Source: Micromonospora sp. NBC_00421
GTDB taxonomy: Bacteria > Actinomycetota > Actinomycetes > Mycobacteriales > Micromonosporaceae
DNA length: 64,000 nucleotides
Assembly (NCBI RefSeq): GCF_036017915.1
Contig: NZ_CP107929.1
Span: forward strand, 2,170,001 to 2,234,000
Direction: 5' to 3'
In this document: one piece after another, positions 7,402-14,709 of the stretch
Layout: every line of letters begins with the position of its first letter
Position numbering within the stretch: the first letter of the stretch is position 1
The notes under the pieces: model-generated
Told to the model about the DNA's origin: nothing
The model's database searches: none
Seen by the model: only the letters and a program-made list of their open reading frames with translations
Made by a program: the position numbers and the translations under genes

Positions 7402-8838
7402 TCAGGCGGTACGGGCCGGGGCGGTGAACGGCAGCAGCACCCGGAACACGGTCGCCCCCGGGACGCTGTCCACCCGGATGTCGCCGTGGTGCTTGTTGAC
7501 CACGATCCGGTACGAGATGTCCAACCCCAGCCCGGTGCCCTCGCCGACCGCCTTGGTGGTGAAGAACGGTTCGAAGATGCGCGGCCGGACCACCTCGGGG
7601 ATGCCCGGCCCGGTGTCGGCGACCTCGACCGCCAACAGGTCGCCGGCCCGCGAGGTGCGCAGCGTCACGGTGCCGTCCGCGCCCATCGCCGACAGCGCGT
7701 TGTCGATCAGGTTCGTCCACACCTGGTTCAGCTCGGCCGCGTACGCCGGGATGGGCGGCAGGCCACGGTCGTACTCCCGGACCACCCGCACCCCCGGCGG
7801 GATCTTCGCCTTGAACATCACCAGGGTGGCGTCGAGCAGGTCGTGCACGTCGACCACCTGGTGCGGGGCCCGGTCCAGCTGCGAATACTGCTTGGCCGCC
7901 CCGACCAGGGTGGAGATCCGGGTGACCGCGTCGTCGATCTCGGCCATCAGCTGCTCGGTGTCCAGCGTGTACGACAGCCACCGCACCGCCGACTCCAGGT
8001 CCTGCGGGCCGACCGCCTCCCGCACCCGGTCCAGCCATCCGGTGTCCAGGCCGGCGGCGACCAGGGTGGGCGCCAGGTCCCAGCCGGCGGTGACCCGGTG
8101 CCCGTCCAGCCAGTCGGCCAGTTCGTCCTCGGCGTCGCTGGCGGCCATCGGGGAGAGCTGCGGCGCGCGGGCGGCCCGCTTCACCGCCTCCTCCTGCAAC
8201 TCCACCAGGGTGTGCAGCCGGTGGCCGTCGAGCCGACCGTCGGCGATCATCGCCAGCTTGTGCCGCATCCCGGCCACCCGGTCGCGCAGTGCGGAGGTGG
8301 CCCGGACGGCCGCGCCGGCCGGGTTGTTCAGCTCGTGGGTGAGCCCGGCGGAGAGCGAGCCCAGGGCGAGTAGCCGTTCCCGCTCGCCGACGATGGTCTG
8401 GGTGTCGCGCATCCCGACGAACAGGCCCTCCAGCAGGTGCATCGCCATCGGGAACCAGGTACGCACCGCGTGGGCGAACGTCTCGGCGGGCAGCACCAGG
8501 AACTCGGCGTCGGTGACCGCCCGCAGGCTGTTGAGGTACGTCTGGGCGACCTGTCCGCCCAGGTACGCCTGGGTGGCCCCGCCGTACACGCCGCGCTGGT
8601 CGGTGCGGTTGACCTCCATGTCGTCGCCGTGCACCCGCCGGCTCATCGCCACCGTCCCGGACAGCAGGACGAAGAAGCAGCTCGCCGGCTCGCCCTCCGG
8701 GTAGACGACGGTGCCGGCGGCCCGCTGCTCGACCCGGCCGTGCGCGGCCAGCCAGTCGAGCTGGGCGGGGTCGAGGGCGGCGAAGAGGAAAAGCTCCCGC
8801 AGCTGGTCCGGGGTGAGTCGTTCGTCGGTGTCGCTCAC
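7402..8838 (-). CDS. Sensor histidine kinase with N-terminal cyclic-nucleotide-binding-like domain
   Basis: 478 residues. Residues ~12-130 form a Crp-type sensor domain (LFLFAALDPAQLDWLA, then GTVVYPEGEPASCFFVLLSG). The phospho-acceptor is H168 in SLSAGLTHELNNP. The ATPase domain shows the N box NLIDNALSAMG, G1 DTGPGIP and G2 GTGLGLDISYRIV. There is no membrane segment, so it is cytosolic. The gene overlaps the upstream response-regulator fusion by four bases (ATGA), forming a two-component operon. The signal could be a nucleotide or redox state; only the domain content is certain. Confidence 0.9.
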   Translation of the reverse strand: MSDTDERLTPDQLRELFLFAALDPAQLDWLAAHGRVEQRAAGTVVYPEGEPASCFFVLLSGTVAMSRRVHGDDMEVNRTDQRGVYGGATQAYLGGQVAQTYLNSLRAVTDAEFLVLPAETFAHAVRTWFPMAMHLLEGLFVGMRDTQTIVGERERLLALGSLSAGLTHELNNPAGAAVRATSALRDRVAGMRHKLAMIADGRLDGHRLHTLVELQEEAVKRAARAPQLSPMAASDAEDELADWLDGHRVTAGWDLAPTLVAAGLDTGWLDRVREAVGPQDLESAVRWLSYTLDTEQLMAEIDDAVTRISTLVGAAKQYSQLDRAPHQVVDVHDLLDATLVMFKAKIPPGVRVVREYDRGLPPIPAYAAELNQVWTNLIDNALSAMGADGTVTLRTSRAGDLLAVEVADTGPGIPEVVRPRIFEPFFTTKAVGEGTGLGLDISYRIVVNKHHGDIRVDSVPGATVFRVLLPFTAPARTA

Positions 8839-10502
8839 TGTGCCTCCAGGTAGCGGTGTACCAGCGAGACGGCCATCGCGCCCTCACCGACCGCCGAGGC
8901 GACCCGCTTGACCGACGAGGCCCGCACGTCACCGGCAGCGAACACCCCCGGCAGGCTCGACTCCAGGTGGTACGGGTCGCGGGCCAGGGTCCAACCGGGT
9001 GGTCGCCGGCCGTCCGCCGTCAGGTCGGGGCCGGCGACGATGAAGCCCCGTTCGTCGCGGACCAGCACCCCGTCCAGCCACTCGGTGCGCGGTTCCGCGC
9101 CGATGAAGATGAACAGCCAGGAGGCGTCCACCTCGCGTACCTCGCCGGTGCGGGCGTCGCGCAGCCGCAGCCGCTCCAGGTGCTCGTCGCCCTCACCACC
9201 GACCACCTCGGTGTGCGGGTGCACCACGATCCGGTCGTTCCGCTCCAGCTGCTGGATCAGGTACGACGACATCGACGAGGTCAGGTCGGCGCCCCGGATC
9301 AGCACGTGCACCCGGCTGGCGTACCGGGAGAAGTGCACCGCCGCCTGGCCGGCCGAGTTGGCCCCGCCGACGATCCAGACGTCCTGGTCGACGCAGCTCG
9401 GCGCCTCGGTTGACGTCGCGCCGTAGAACACCCCGCGGCCGGTCAGGTCGGCCAGGCCGGGGGCGTCGAGCACCCGGTAGGACACCCCGGTGGCCAGCAC
9501 CACCGTGTGCGCGGCGATGGTGCTGCCGTCGCCGAAACGCAGCAGCCGGGCCGCCCCGGCGCTCTCCAGCCCCACCACCTCGCGGGTGCTGAGCAGTTCC
9601 GCGCCGAACTTCAGCGCCTGTCGGCGGGCCCGGTCGGTGAGCTGCGCGCCGGAGACCCCGTCGGGGAAGCCGAGATAGTTCTCGATCCGGCTGCTCTGCC
9701 CGGCCTGGCCGCCGGTGGCCCGCCGTTCCACCAGCACGGTGCGTAGTCCCTCCGAGGCCCCGTACACGGCCGCGCCGAGCCCGGCCGGCCCGCCGCCGAC
9801 CACCACCAGGTCGTAGAAGTCGGCGGCCGGGGCGACGGTGAGCCCGGCCACCGCGGCCAGTTCCGCCTCCGTCGGGGCGACCAGCGCCTTGCCGTCCGGG
9901 GTCACCACAAGCGGTATGTCGGTCGCGTCGGCCCCGGCGGCGGCGAGCAGCCGGCCGCCCTCCGGGTCGTCGGTGAGCAGCCAGCGGTACGGCACCAGGT
10001 TGCGGGCGAGGAAGTCCCGGACCGCGAACGACGGCGCCGACCAGCGGTGCCCGACCACCCGGATCTCGTCGCTGGCCTGGTCAGGGCTGGCCGCCCAGGA
10101 CTCCAACAGGGTGTCCACCACCGGGTAGAGCTTCTCCTCCGGCGGATGCCACGGCTTGAGCAGGTAGTGGTCCAGGTCGACCACGTTGATCGCGTCGATC
10201 GCCGCCTCGGTGTCGGCGTAGGCGGTCAGCAGCACCCGGCGGGCGGCCGGGAAGAGGTCCATCGCGGCCTCCAGGAACTGGATGCCGTTCATCTCGGGCA
10301 TCCGGTAGTCGGCCAGCAGCACCGCCACCCGTTCACCGCGCAGCTTGATCTCCCGCAGCGCCGTAAGTCCGCCGGGGCCGGAGTCGGCCCGGACCACCCG
10401 GTAGCGGTCGCCGTACCGGCGGCGGATGTCCCGGGCCACCGCCCGGGAGACGGCGGGGTCGTCGTCGATGGTGAGGATCACCGGCTGTGCCATGGTGCCC
10501 AT
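8835..10502 (-). CDS. Response regulator receiver fused to thioredoxin-reductase-like flavoprotein lacking CXXC
   Basis: 555 residues. Residues ~5-125 are a receiver with acidic pocket TIDDDP, phospho-acceptor D65 (VLLADYRMPEMNG) and a conserved Lys in YLLKPWHPP. A linker with a thioredoxin-like fold follows (~130-220). The rest is a pyridine-nucleotide flavoprotein: FAD motif VVVGGGPAGLGAA, NAD(P) motif VWIVGGANSAGQAAV, and a FAD-closing segment GVFAAGDVRASSVKRVASAVGEG. Where thioredoxin reductases have the CATC redox pair, this protein reads GATS, so it cannot perform normal dithiol exchange. It heads the operon with the kinase. Output is probably redox sensing or signalling, not DNA binding; that is inference. 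Confidence 0.9.
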   Translation of the reverse strand: MGTMAQPVILTIDDDPAVSRAVARDIRRRYGDRYRVVRADSGPGGLTALREIKLRGERVAVLLADYRMPEMNGIQFLEAAMDLFPAARRVLLTAYADTEAAIDAINVVDLDHYLLKPWHPPEEKLYPVVDTLLESWAASPDQASDEIRVVGHRWSAPSFAVRDFLARNLVPYRWLLTDDPEGGRLLAAAGADATDIPLVVTPDGKALVAPTEAELAAVAGLTVAPAADFYDLVVVGGGPAGLGAAVYGASEGLRTVLVERRATGGQAGQSSRIENYLGFPDGVSGAQLTDRARRQALKFGAELLSTREVVGLESAGAARLLRFGDGSTIAAHTVVLATGVSYRVLDAPGLADLTGRGVFYGATSTEAPSCVDQDVWIVGGANSAGQAAVHFSRYASRVHVLIRGADLTSSMSSYLIQQLERNDRIVVHPHTEVVGGEGDEHLERLRLRDARTGEVREVDASWLFIFIGAEPRTEWLDGVLVRDERGFIVAGPDLTADGRRPPGWTLARDPYHLESSLPGVFAAGDVRASSVKRVASAVGEGAMAVSLVHRYLEAQ

Positions 10503-10567
10503 GTAAGCACAGCGGTCCGTCCGGGCGTCCGTGCCGCCGGTGGCCGGTCGGCTCGGTGCGTTATCCG

Positions 10568-10596
10568 TTGGTTTTCTCCGGGGTACGGCCTATGGT
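10568..10596 (+). promoter_or_regulatory. Candidate promoter of the terminated RNA upstream of the DksA-like gene
   Basis: TTGGTT (10568-10573) and TATGGT (10591-10596) are separated by 17 bp, divergent from the flavoprotein gene. Transcription would begin at about 10603-10604. Confidence 0.4.
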
Positions 10597-10602
10597 GGGC
10601 CG

Positions 10603-10934
10603 CATGTCCCCGGCCGTCCGACTGCTCGGTCCCACCGCCACCGGTTCTCCGGTGACGGCGGTCGTGGTCGGCCGGAGCCTGGCGTCGGTGCCCGGTCCGG
10701 CGTCGGCGGCTGGTTCCGCGCGGGCGGTCGACGCGGCTTCCGTCGCTGTTGTGGCGAAGGTGGCGCTTGCGGCAGGTGCGGCGGCTGTGGCTCGGGTGAC
10801 CGCTGCCGCGCGACCCGCCGTCGTGCCCACCCAGGGGCGGCCGAGCCCGATCCCCGCCGGGCGTGGCCCACCGGAGAAATGCTGTTACTCCGGAACGGCC
10901 ACCAGGGCGAAGCCATTCGGCTTCGGCCCTTTTT
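10603..10934 (+). ncRNA. Candidate ~330-nt leader or small RNA ending at an intrinsic terminator
   Basis: No plus-strand gene lies between 7358 and 11017, yet a T-tailed terminator sits at 10904-10934. It must end a transcript that starts in this gap. A plausible promoter lies at 10568-10596, and a perfect hairpin (CCGGAG at 10871-10876 with CTCCGG at 10888-10893) precedes the terminator. This could be an attenuator for the downstream DksA/TraR-type gene or a free-standing RNA. An Ala/Val-rich frame starts at ATG 10604, seven bases after the -10, but it runs through the terminator and into the next start, so I do not call it a protein gene. Confidence 0.4.
10904..10934 (+). terminator. Intrinsic terminator upstream of the DksA-like gene
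   Basis: AGGGCGAAGCC (10904-10914) pairs with GGCTTCGGCCCT (10919-10930) with a four-base loop and one bulge, followed directly by TTTTT. This is the most classical terminator in the window. Confidence 0.8.
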
Positions 10935-11016
10935 CTGTTTCCCGGGGTTTCCGTTCCCCTCCCGACGTCGTCGTCGCCCGAAGCGCCCGAAGGCGCTCTG
11001 CCCGAAAGGACCTGCC

Positions 11017-11340
11017 ATGAGCACCGATCTGCACGACCAGGCCGGACAGCACCGGCTGACCAGACTCCGCCAGACCCTCACCGATCAGTTCGCGGCGCAG
11101 ACCGCCCGGCTGACCGAGCTGACCGCCGACACCGGTGACCCGGCCGAGGCGCACACCCGGGCCGCGCTGCTCGTGGCCACCCGGCAGAGCCTCGACCACC
11201 TGGCCGGGGCGTTGCGGCGGCTCGCCGAGGGCAGCTACGGCCGCTGCGAACGCTGCCAGGTGGCGATTCCGGCGGAACGGCTGGAGGCGTTGCCGCAGGC
11301 CCGCTTCTGCGTCCCCTGCCAGCAGCGGGCGCACGGCTGA
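11017..11340 (+). CDS. DksA/TraR-family C4 zinc-finger protein
   Basis: 107 residues from ATG 11017 after AAAGGA. The N-terminal ~70 residues form a helical coiled hairpin. The C-terminus carries the C4 zinc finger (YGRCERCQVAIPAERL, then ARFCVPCQQRAHG). DksA/TraR proteins enter the RNA polymerase secondary channel or act as small zinc proteins; actinobacterial short forms are poorly characterised. The gene sits behind an intrinsic terminator, suggesting attenuated expression, and is followed by a long palindrome likely to be its own terminator. Confidence 0.9.
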   Translation: MSTDLHDQAGQHRLTRLRQTLTDQFAAQTARLTELTADTGDPAEAHTRAALLVATRQSLDHLAGALRRLAEGSYGRCERCQVAIPAERLEALPQARFCVPCQQRAHG

Positions 11341-11371
11341 CCGTCCGCCCACCCCTGCGGTCCCCGATGAA

Positions 11372-11405
11372 CCGGTGGTGATCGGACCGGTCCGATCACC
11401 ACCGG
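11372..11405. terminator. Perfect 34-bp palindrome after the DksA-like gene
   Basis: The arm at 11372-11388 is exactly complementary to 11389-11405. As RNA it folds into a ~15-pair stem with a tiny loop 31 bases after the stop, which fits a terminator in either direction. There is no T-run. It could also be a protein-binding dyad. Confidence 0.5.
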
Positions 11406-11479
11406 GTCGCCTTCGTGGCCAGTTCGGACCGGAGGTCCGCCTACTGCCGCCCGGTCGTGCCGGCGGGAGCAGTGGTGAG

Positions 11480-11813
11480 GTCCGCGTCCTTTCGAGCTGA
11501 TGACGTCAACGCATCACCCAGCTGGGACAACACCACAGGCCCCCCGTCGACCATCCCCCGGCCCGACCCCGCCGCCGCGGGCGCAGACCTCCGCCGGGGC
11601 CGGGCCGCACCCGCCACGACATCGGCACGCACCGGCTCGACCTGCGACGACACCGTCCGGCCGGCTCGGCCTTCGGCCGCACTTCCTCGACCCGCCTGCC
11701 GGCATCGGGACGGGCCTCGCCGCGCTGACCGGACGCAAGGACTCGGCCACTGCGATCGTCGGGTGAACCCCGGGGGCGAGTCGTTTACGTCATCAGCTCC
11801 AAAGGACGCGGAC
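11480..11813. mobile_element. MITE-like element with 32-bp terminal inverted repeats
   Basis: The 32 bases at 11480-11511 match the reverse complement of 11782-11813 at 30 positions, with weaker similarity for ~8 bases further in. They enclose ~270 bp with no convincing gene. The size and paired ends fit a non-autonomous insertion element. No clear target-site duplication is visible, so an alternative is a large bipartite regulatory structure. The arms share an internal GCTGATGACGT motif. Confidence 0.45.
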
Positions 11814-12009
11814 AGCACACTCCATGCCCCGACGGGTCGCGCGCAGTCGGTGGCCGAGCCGGCGGGCTGACACCGTCGTTCGACTGGCCGCCCGCCGCAC
11901 CCTCCCACCTAGCAGCCTAGGATGCTCTAGGGGGAGCGGCGATCAGCACCTCGAAACGTCACGCCGATACCAGCAACCGTGGAGAGCCAGGTCCGTGGTT
12001 CCGGACCGG

Positions 12010-12015
12010 TACGGT
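12010..12015 (+). promoter_or_regulatory. -10 element for a possible leaderless start of the lipid kinase gene
   Basis: TACGGT ends seven bases before GTG 12023. The same TANNNT-6/7-start spacing recurs before several other genes here. It favours GTG 12023 over GTG 12014 as the start. Confidence 0.35.
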
Positions 12016-12940
12016 GCTCGCCGTGACCGCAGACGATCGCCGGGCGGCAGGCCCGGTCGCCGTGCTCGCCAACCCCACCGCCGGCCGGGGCCGCCACCGG
12101 GGTCTGCTGCCCCGGGTCCTCGACGGTCTCGCCGCCGCCGGTCGCCCGGTGGAGCTGCTCACCGCGGACACCCCGGCCGAGGCGGAGGCGGCCTGCGGTG
12201 CGGCCGTTGCCGCCGGGGCGTCCGCGCTGGTCGCGGTCGGCGGCGACGGCACGGTCCACCGCGCCCTCCAGGCGATCGCCGGTACGGCGGTGCCGTTCGG
12301 CCCGGTGCCGGCGGGCACCGGTAACGACTTCGCCGCCGACACCGGTTTCCCGGCCGATCCGCTCGCCGCCGTCGAGGTGATCGCCGCCGCGCTACGCGCC
12401 GATCGGACCCAACCGGTCGACCTGGCCCGGACGACCGGAGGCGACGGCACCGCCCGCTGGTACGGGGCGGTTCTCGCCGCGGGCTTCGACGCGGTCGTCA
12501 ACGAGCGGGCCAACCGGATGCGCTGGCCGTCCGGCCCCCGCCGGTACGACCTGGCGATCCTCGTCGAGCTGGCCCGGTTGCGCCCGCGCCGTTACACGCT
12601 GCGCCTCGACGGCGTCGAGCACCGGGTCGACGCCGTGCTGGTGGCGGTGGGCAACTGCGCCCGCTACGGCGGCGGGATGCGGATCTGCCCCACCGCCGAC
12701 CCCACCGACGGGCTGCTGGACGTGGTGGTCGGCGGCCGGTTCGACAGGCGCACCCTGATCCGGGTCAAACCGCGCATCTACTCCGGCACCCACGTGGCGC
12801 ACCCGCTGGTGCGCAGCTACCGGGCCCGCACCGTCGAGTTGGCCGCCGAAGGCATCACCACGTACGCCGACGGCGAGCGGTCGCTGCCCCTGCCGGTACG
12901 GATCACCGCGGTGCCTCGGGCGGTGCGTCTGCTGCGCTGA
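12014..12940 (+). CDS. Diacylglycerol kinase-family lipid kinase
   Basis: About 308 residues. The family motifs are clear: ANPTAGRGRHR for the nucleotide region near the N-terminus, the GGDGT catalytic loop in VAVGGDGTVHRALQ, and PAGTGNDFA. The C-terminal beta domain ends in a YADGE-type segment (ITTYADGERSLPLPV). Enzymes of this family phosphorylate diacylglycerol, sphingosine-like or related lipids at the membrane; the exact substrate is not shown. The start is GTG 12014 or, with a leaderless promoter, GTG 12023. The 3' end overlaps the convergent transporter gene by 38 bp. Confidence 0.88.
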   Translation: MLAVTADDRRAAGPVAVLANPTAGRGRHRGLLPRVLDGLAAAGRPVELLTADTPAEAEAACGAAVAAGASALVAVGGDGTVHRALQAIAGTAVPFGPVPAGTGNDFAADTGFPADPLAAVEVIAAALRADRTQPVDLARTTGGDGTARWYGAVLAAGFDAVVNERANRMRWPSGPRRYDLAILVELARLRPRRYTLRLDGVEHRVDAVLVAVGNCARYGGGMRICPTADPTDGLLDVVVGGRFDRRTLIRVKPRIYSGTHVAHPLVRSYRARTVELAAEGITTYADGERSLPLPVRITAVPRAVRLLR

Positions 12941-13859
12941 GCGGCCCACCCGGCTGGGGCCCTGAGGTGGCCGTCTGGCCGCCGGCCGGTGGCCCTGGCG
13001 GGGCGGGGGCGATGCGCGGGGCGGCGGCCCGGACCGCGCCGATGCTGGCGACGACCACCAGGCCGATCGCCAGCACCTCGACCGGGCGCAGGTCCTGACC
13101 GAGGATCAGCCAGCCGGCGAGCGCGGCGAGCGCCGGTCCGAGGCTCATCAGCACCGCGAAGGTCGAGGTGGCCAGCCGGCGCAGGGCCAGCAGCTCCAGG
13201 GTGTACGGCAGCACCGAGGCGAGCAGCGCCAACCCTGCACCGAGCGCCAGCACCCCCGGATGCCACAGCCGGGCCCCGGCGTCGGCCAGCCCGAACGGCA
13301 GGGTGAGCGCGGCGGCCAGGGCGAGGGCCAGGGCCAACCCGTCCGCGCGGGGGAACCGGCCGCCGACCCGCGCGGAGCAGACGATGTACGCGGCCCACAA
13401 CGCGCCCGCCCCGAGTGCGAGGCCCGCGCCCACCGGATGCAGCCGGTCGAATCCGCCCTGGCCCAGCAGGGCCACCCCGGCCAGCGCGAGCCCGGCCCAG
13501 CACCAGGCGGTCCACCGACGGGCGGTCAACACCGACAGGGTGAGCGGCCCGAGCACCTCCAGGGTCACCGCGGGGCCGAGCGGGATCCGTTCGATGGCCT
13601 GGTAGAAGACCGAGTTCATGCCGGCCAGCGCCAGCCCGAACGCACCGACGGCCAGCCAGTCGGCCCGGTCGTGCCCGCGCAGCCGGGGGCGGCACACCAG
13701 CAGCATCAACACCGCCCCGATGGCCAACCGCAGCGTCACCGTGCCGGGCACCCCGACCCGGGGGAACAGCAGCGCGGCCACGGCGGAGCCGAAGTGCACC
13801 GACAGCGCCCCGCCGAGCACCAGCCCGACCGCCGCCGCCCGGCCGGACGGGTTGATCAC
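12903..13859 (-). CDS. EamA-family (DMT) transporter
   Basis: 318 residues from GTG 13859, which overlaps the upstream HAD stop as GTGA. Ten hydrophobic segments and two EamA repeats are apparent (VGLVLGGALSVHFGSAVAALLF at the N-terminus; VLMSLGPALAALAGWLILGQ near the end). The internal motif FYQAIERIPLGPAVTLEVLGP is typical of RhtA/threonine-homoserine exporter-like members. The C-terminal ~35 residues are Pro/Ala-rich and cytosolic. Substrate is unknown; small amino acids or metabolites are likely from family knowledge. Confidence 0.85.
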   Translation of the reverse strand: MINPSGRAAAVGLVLGGALSVHFGSAVAALLFPRVGVPGTVTLRLAIGAVLMLLVCRPRLRGHDRADWLAVGAFGLALAGMNSVFYQAIERIPLGPAVTLEVLGPLTLSVLTARRWTAWCWAGLALAGVALLGQGGFDRLHPVGAGLALGAGALWAAYIVCSARVGGRFPRADGLALALALAAALTLPFGLADAGARLWHPGVLALGAGLALLASVLPYTLELLALRRLATSTFAVLMSLGPALAALAGWLILGQDLRPVEVLAIGLVVVASIGAVRAAAPRIAPAPPGPPAGGQTATSGPQPGGPLSAADAPPEAPR

Positions 13860-14632
13860 GGGGAGGGCAGGGCCAGGTCGAGCACGGCGCCGAGGCCACT
13901 GGGGCGTCCCGGACCGGCGGCCGGCAGCACCAGCACCCCGCAGCCGGCGGCGACCGCCCCGGCGTCGGCGGGGGTGTCGCCGACCATCAGCGTCCGCTCC
14001 GGGTCCACCCCGAGCATCCCGCAGGCCCGCAGGAAGATGCCCGGGTCCGGCTTGCACCGCCCCACCTCGTACGACAGCGCGTACGCGTCGACCAGGCCGT
14101 CCAGTCCCCAGGCCGCGAAGTGTGGCCGGAGGTCGAAGCCGATGTTGCTCACCACCGCCACCGGAATCCCGGCGGCCCGCAGCGCGGTCAGCACCGGCGC
14201 GGTGTCCGGGTAGGGGACCCAGCCGTCGGGCACCAGCACCCGTTCGTAGAGCGCCTCGGCGAAGCCCTCGATCCCGGCGTCCACCGTCTCGGCCAGCCCG
14301 GTGTAGGCGGCCCGGTGGGCGTGCTCGTAGAGATCCCGGTCGGCCCAGAGCTCGGCCAGCCGGGGCGGCACCCGGGCCGGCAGTGGACCACCGGCCCGGC
14401 CTGCGGTGAGCAGCCGGTCGGCCAGTGCGGTGGCCCGCATCCGCTCCAGGTCCACCCCGCAGGTGGCGGCTGCGGCGACCACCCAGTCGTGGGCCGGCTC
14501 GACCTGGGCGAGGGTGCCGTGGAAGTCGAAGAGCACCGCCTCCACGGGGCGGCGGGACGCACCCGCTCGGGTGGCGTCCTCGACGCCGTTCGAGGCTTGG
14601 GGCGGTTCGGCATGATCCGGCACGCCGTGCAC
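13856..14632 (-). CDS. HAD-superfamily hydrolase
   Basis: 258 residues from GTG 14632. Motif I is VEAVLFDFHGTLA: the second acidic residue of the usual DxD is replaced by His. Motif II is in AVVSNIGFDLR, motif III K in GRCKPDPGIF, and motif IV in TLMVGDTPADAGA. The cap (~residues 50-130) is of the small helical type. It is probably a small-molecule phosphatase or haloacid-dehalogenase-like enzyme; the DxH variant could shift it away from phosphatase chemistry. It is translationally coupled to the EamA transporter, so the two may act on related metabolites. Confidence 0.85.
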   Translation of the reverse strand: MHGVPDHAEPPQASNGVEDATRAGASRRPVEAVLFDFHGTLAQVEPAHDWVVAAAATCGVDLERMRATALADRLLTAGRAGGPLPARVPPRLAELWADRDLYEHAHRAAYTGLAETVDAGIEGFAEALYERVLVPDGWVPYPDTAPVLTALRAAGIPVAVVSNIGFDLRPHFAAWGLDGLVDAYALSYEVGRCKPDPGIFLRACGMLGVDPERTLMVGDTPADAGAVAAGCGVLVLPAAGPGRPSGLGAVLDLALPSP

Positions 14633-14696
14633 CCTACCGACCCGCCCCGACCACCCTGCCGGACGGCCTTGGCGGGTGGTCGTCGGTGGTACCGAT

Positions 14697-14702
14697 TAAC
14701 CT
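14697..14702 (+). promoter_or_regulatory. -10 element for a leaderless helicase mRNA
   Basis: TAACCT lies exactly seven bases before ATG 14710 and there is no ribosome-binding site, which fits a leaderless transcript. Confidence 0.5.
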
Positions 14703-14709
14703 TGCTGAC

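Noticed and set aside
10604..11020. Ala/Val-rich frame with a leaderless-looking ATG
   Set aside because: It crosses the intrinsic terminator at 10904-10934 and overlaps the DksA-like start; composition is low-complexity and no family is recognisable.
11480..11813. CRISPR or integron repeat
   Set aside because: Only two arms, inverted and far apart; no periodic spacers.
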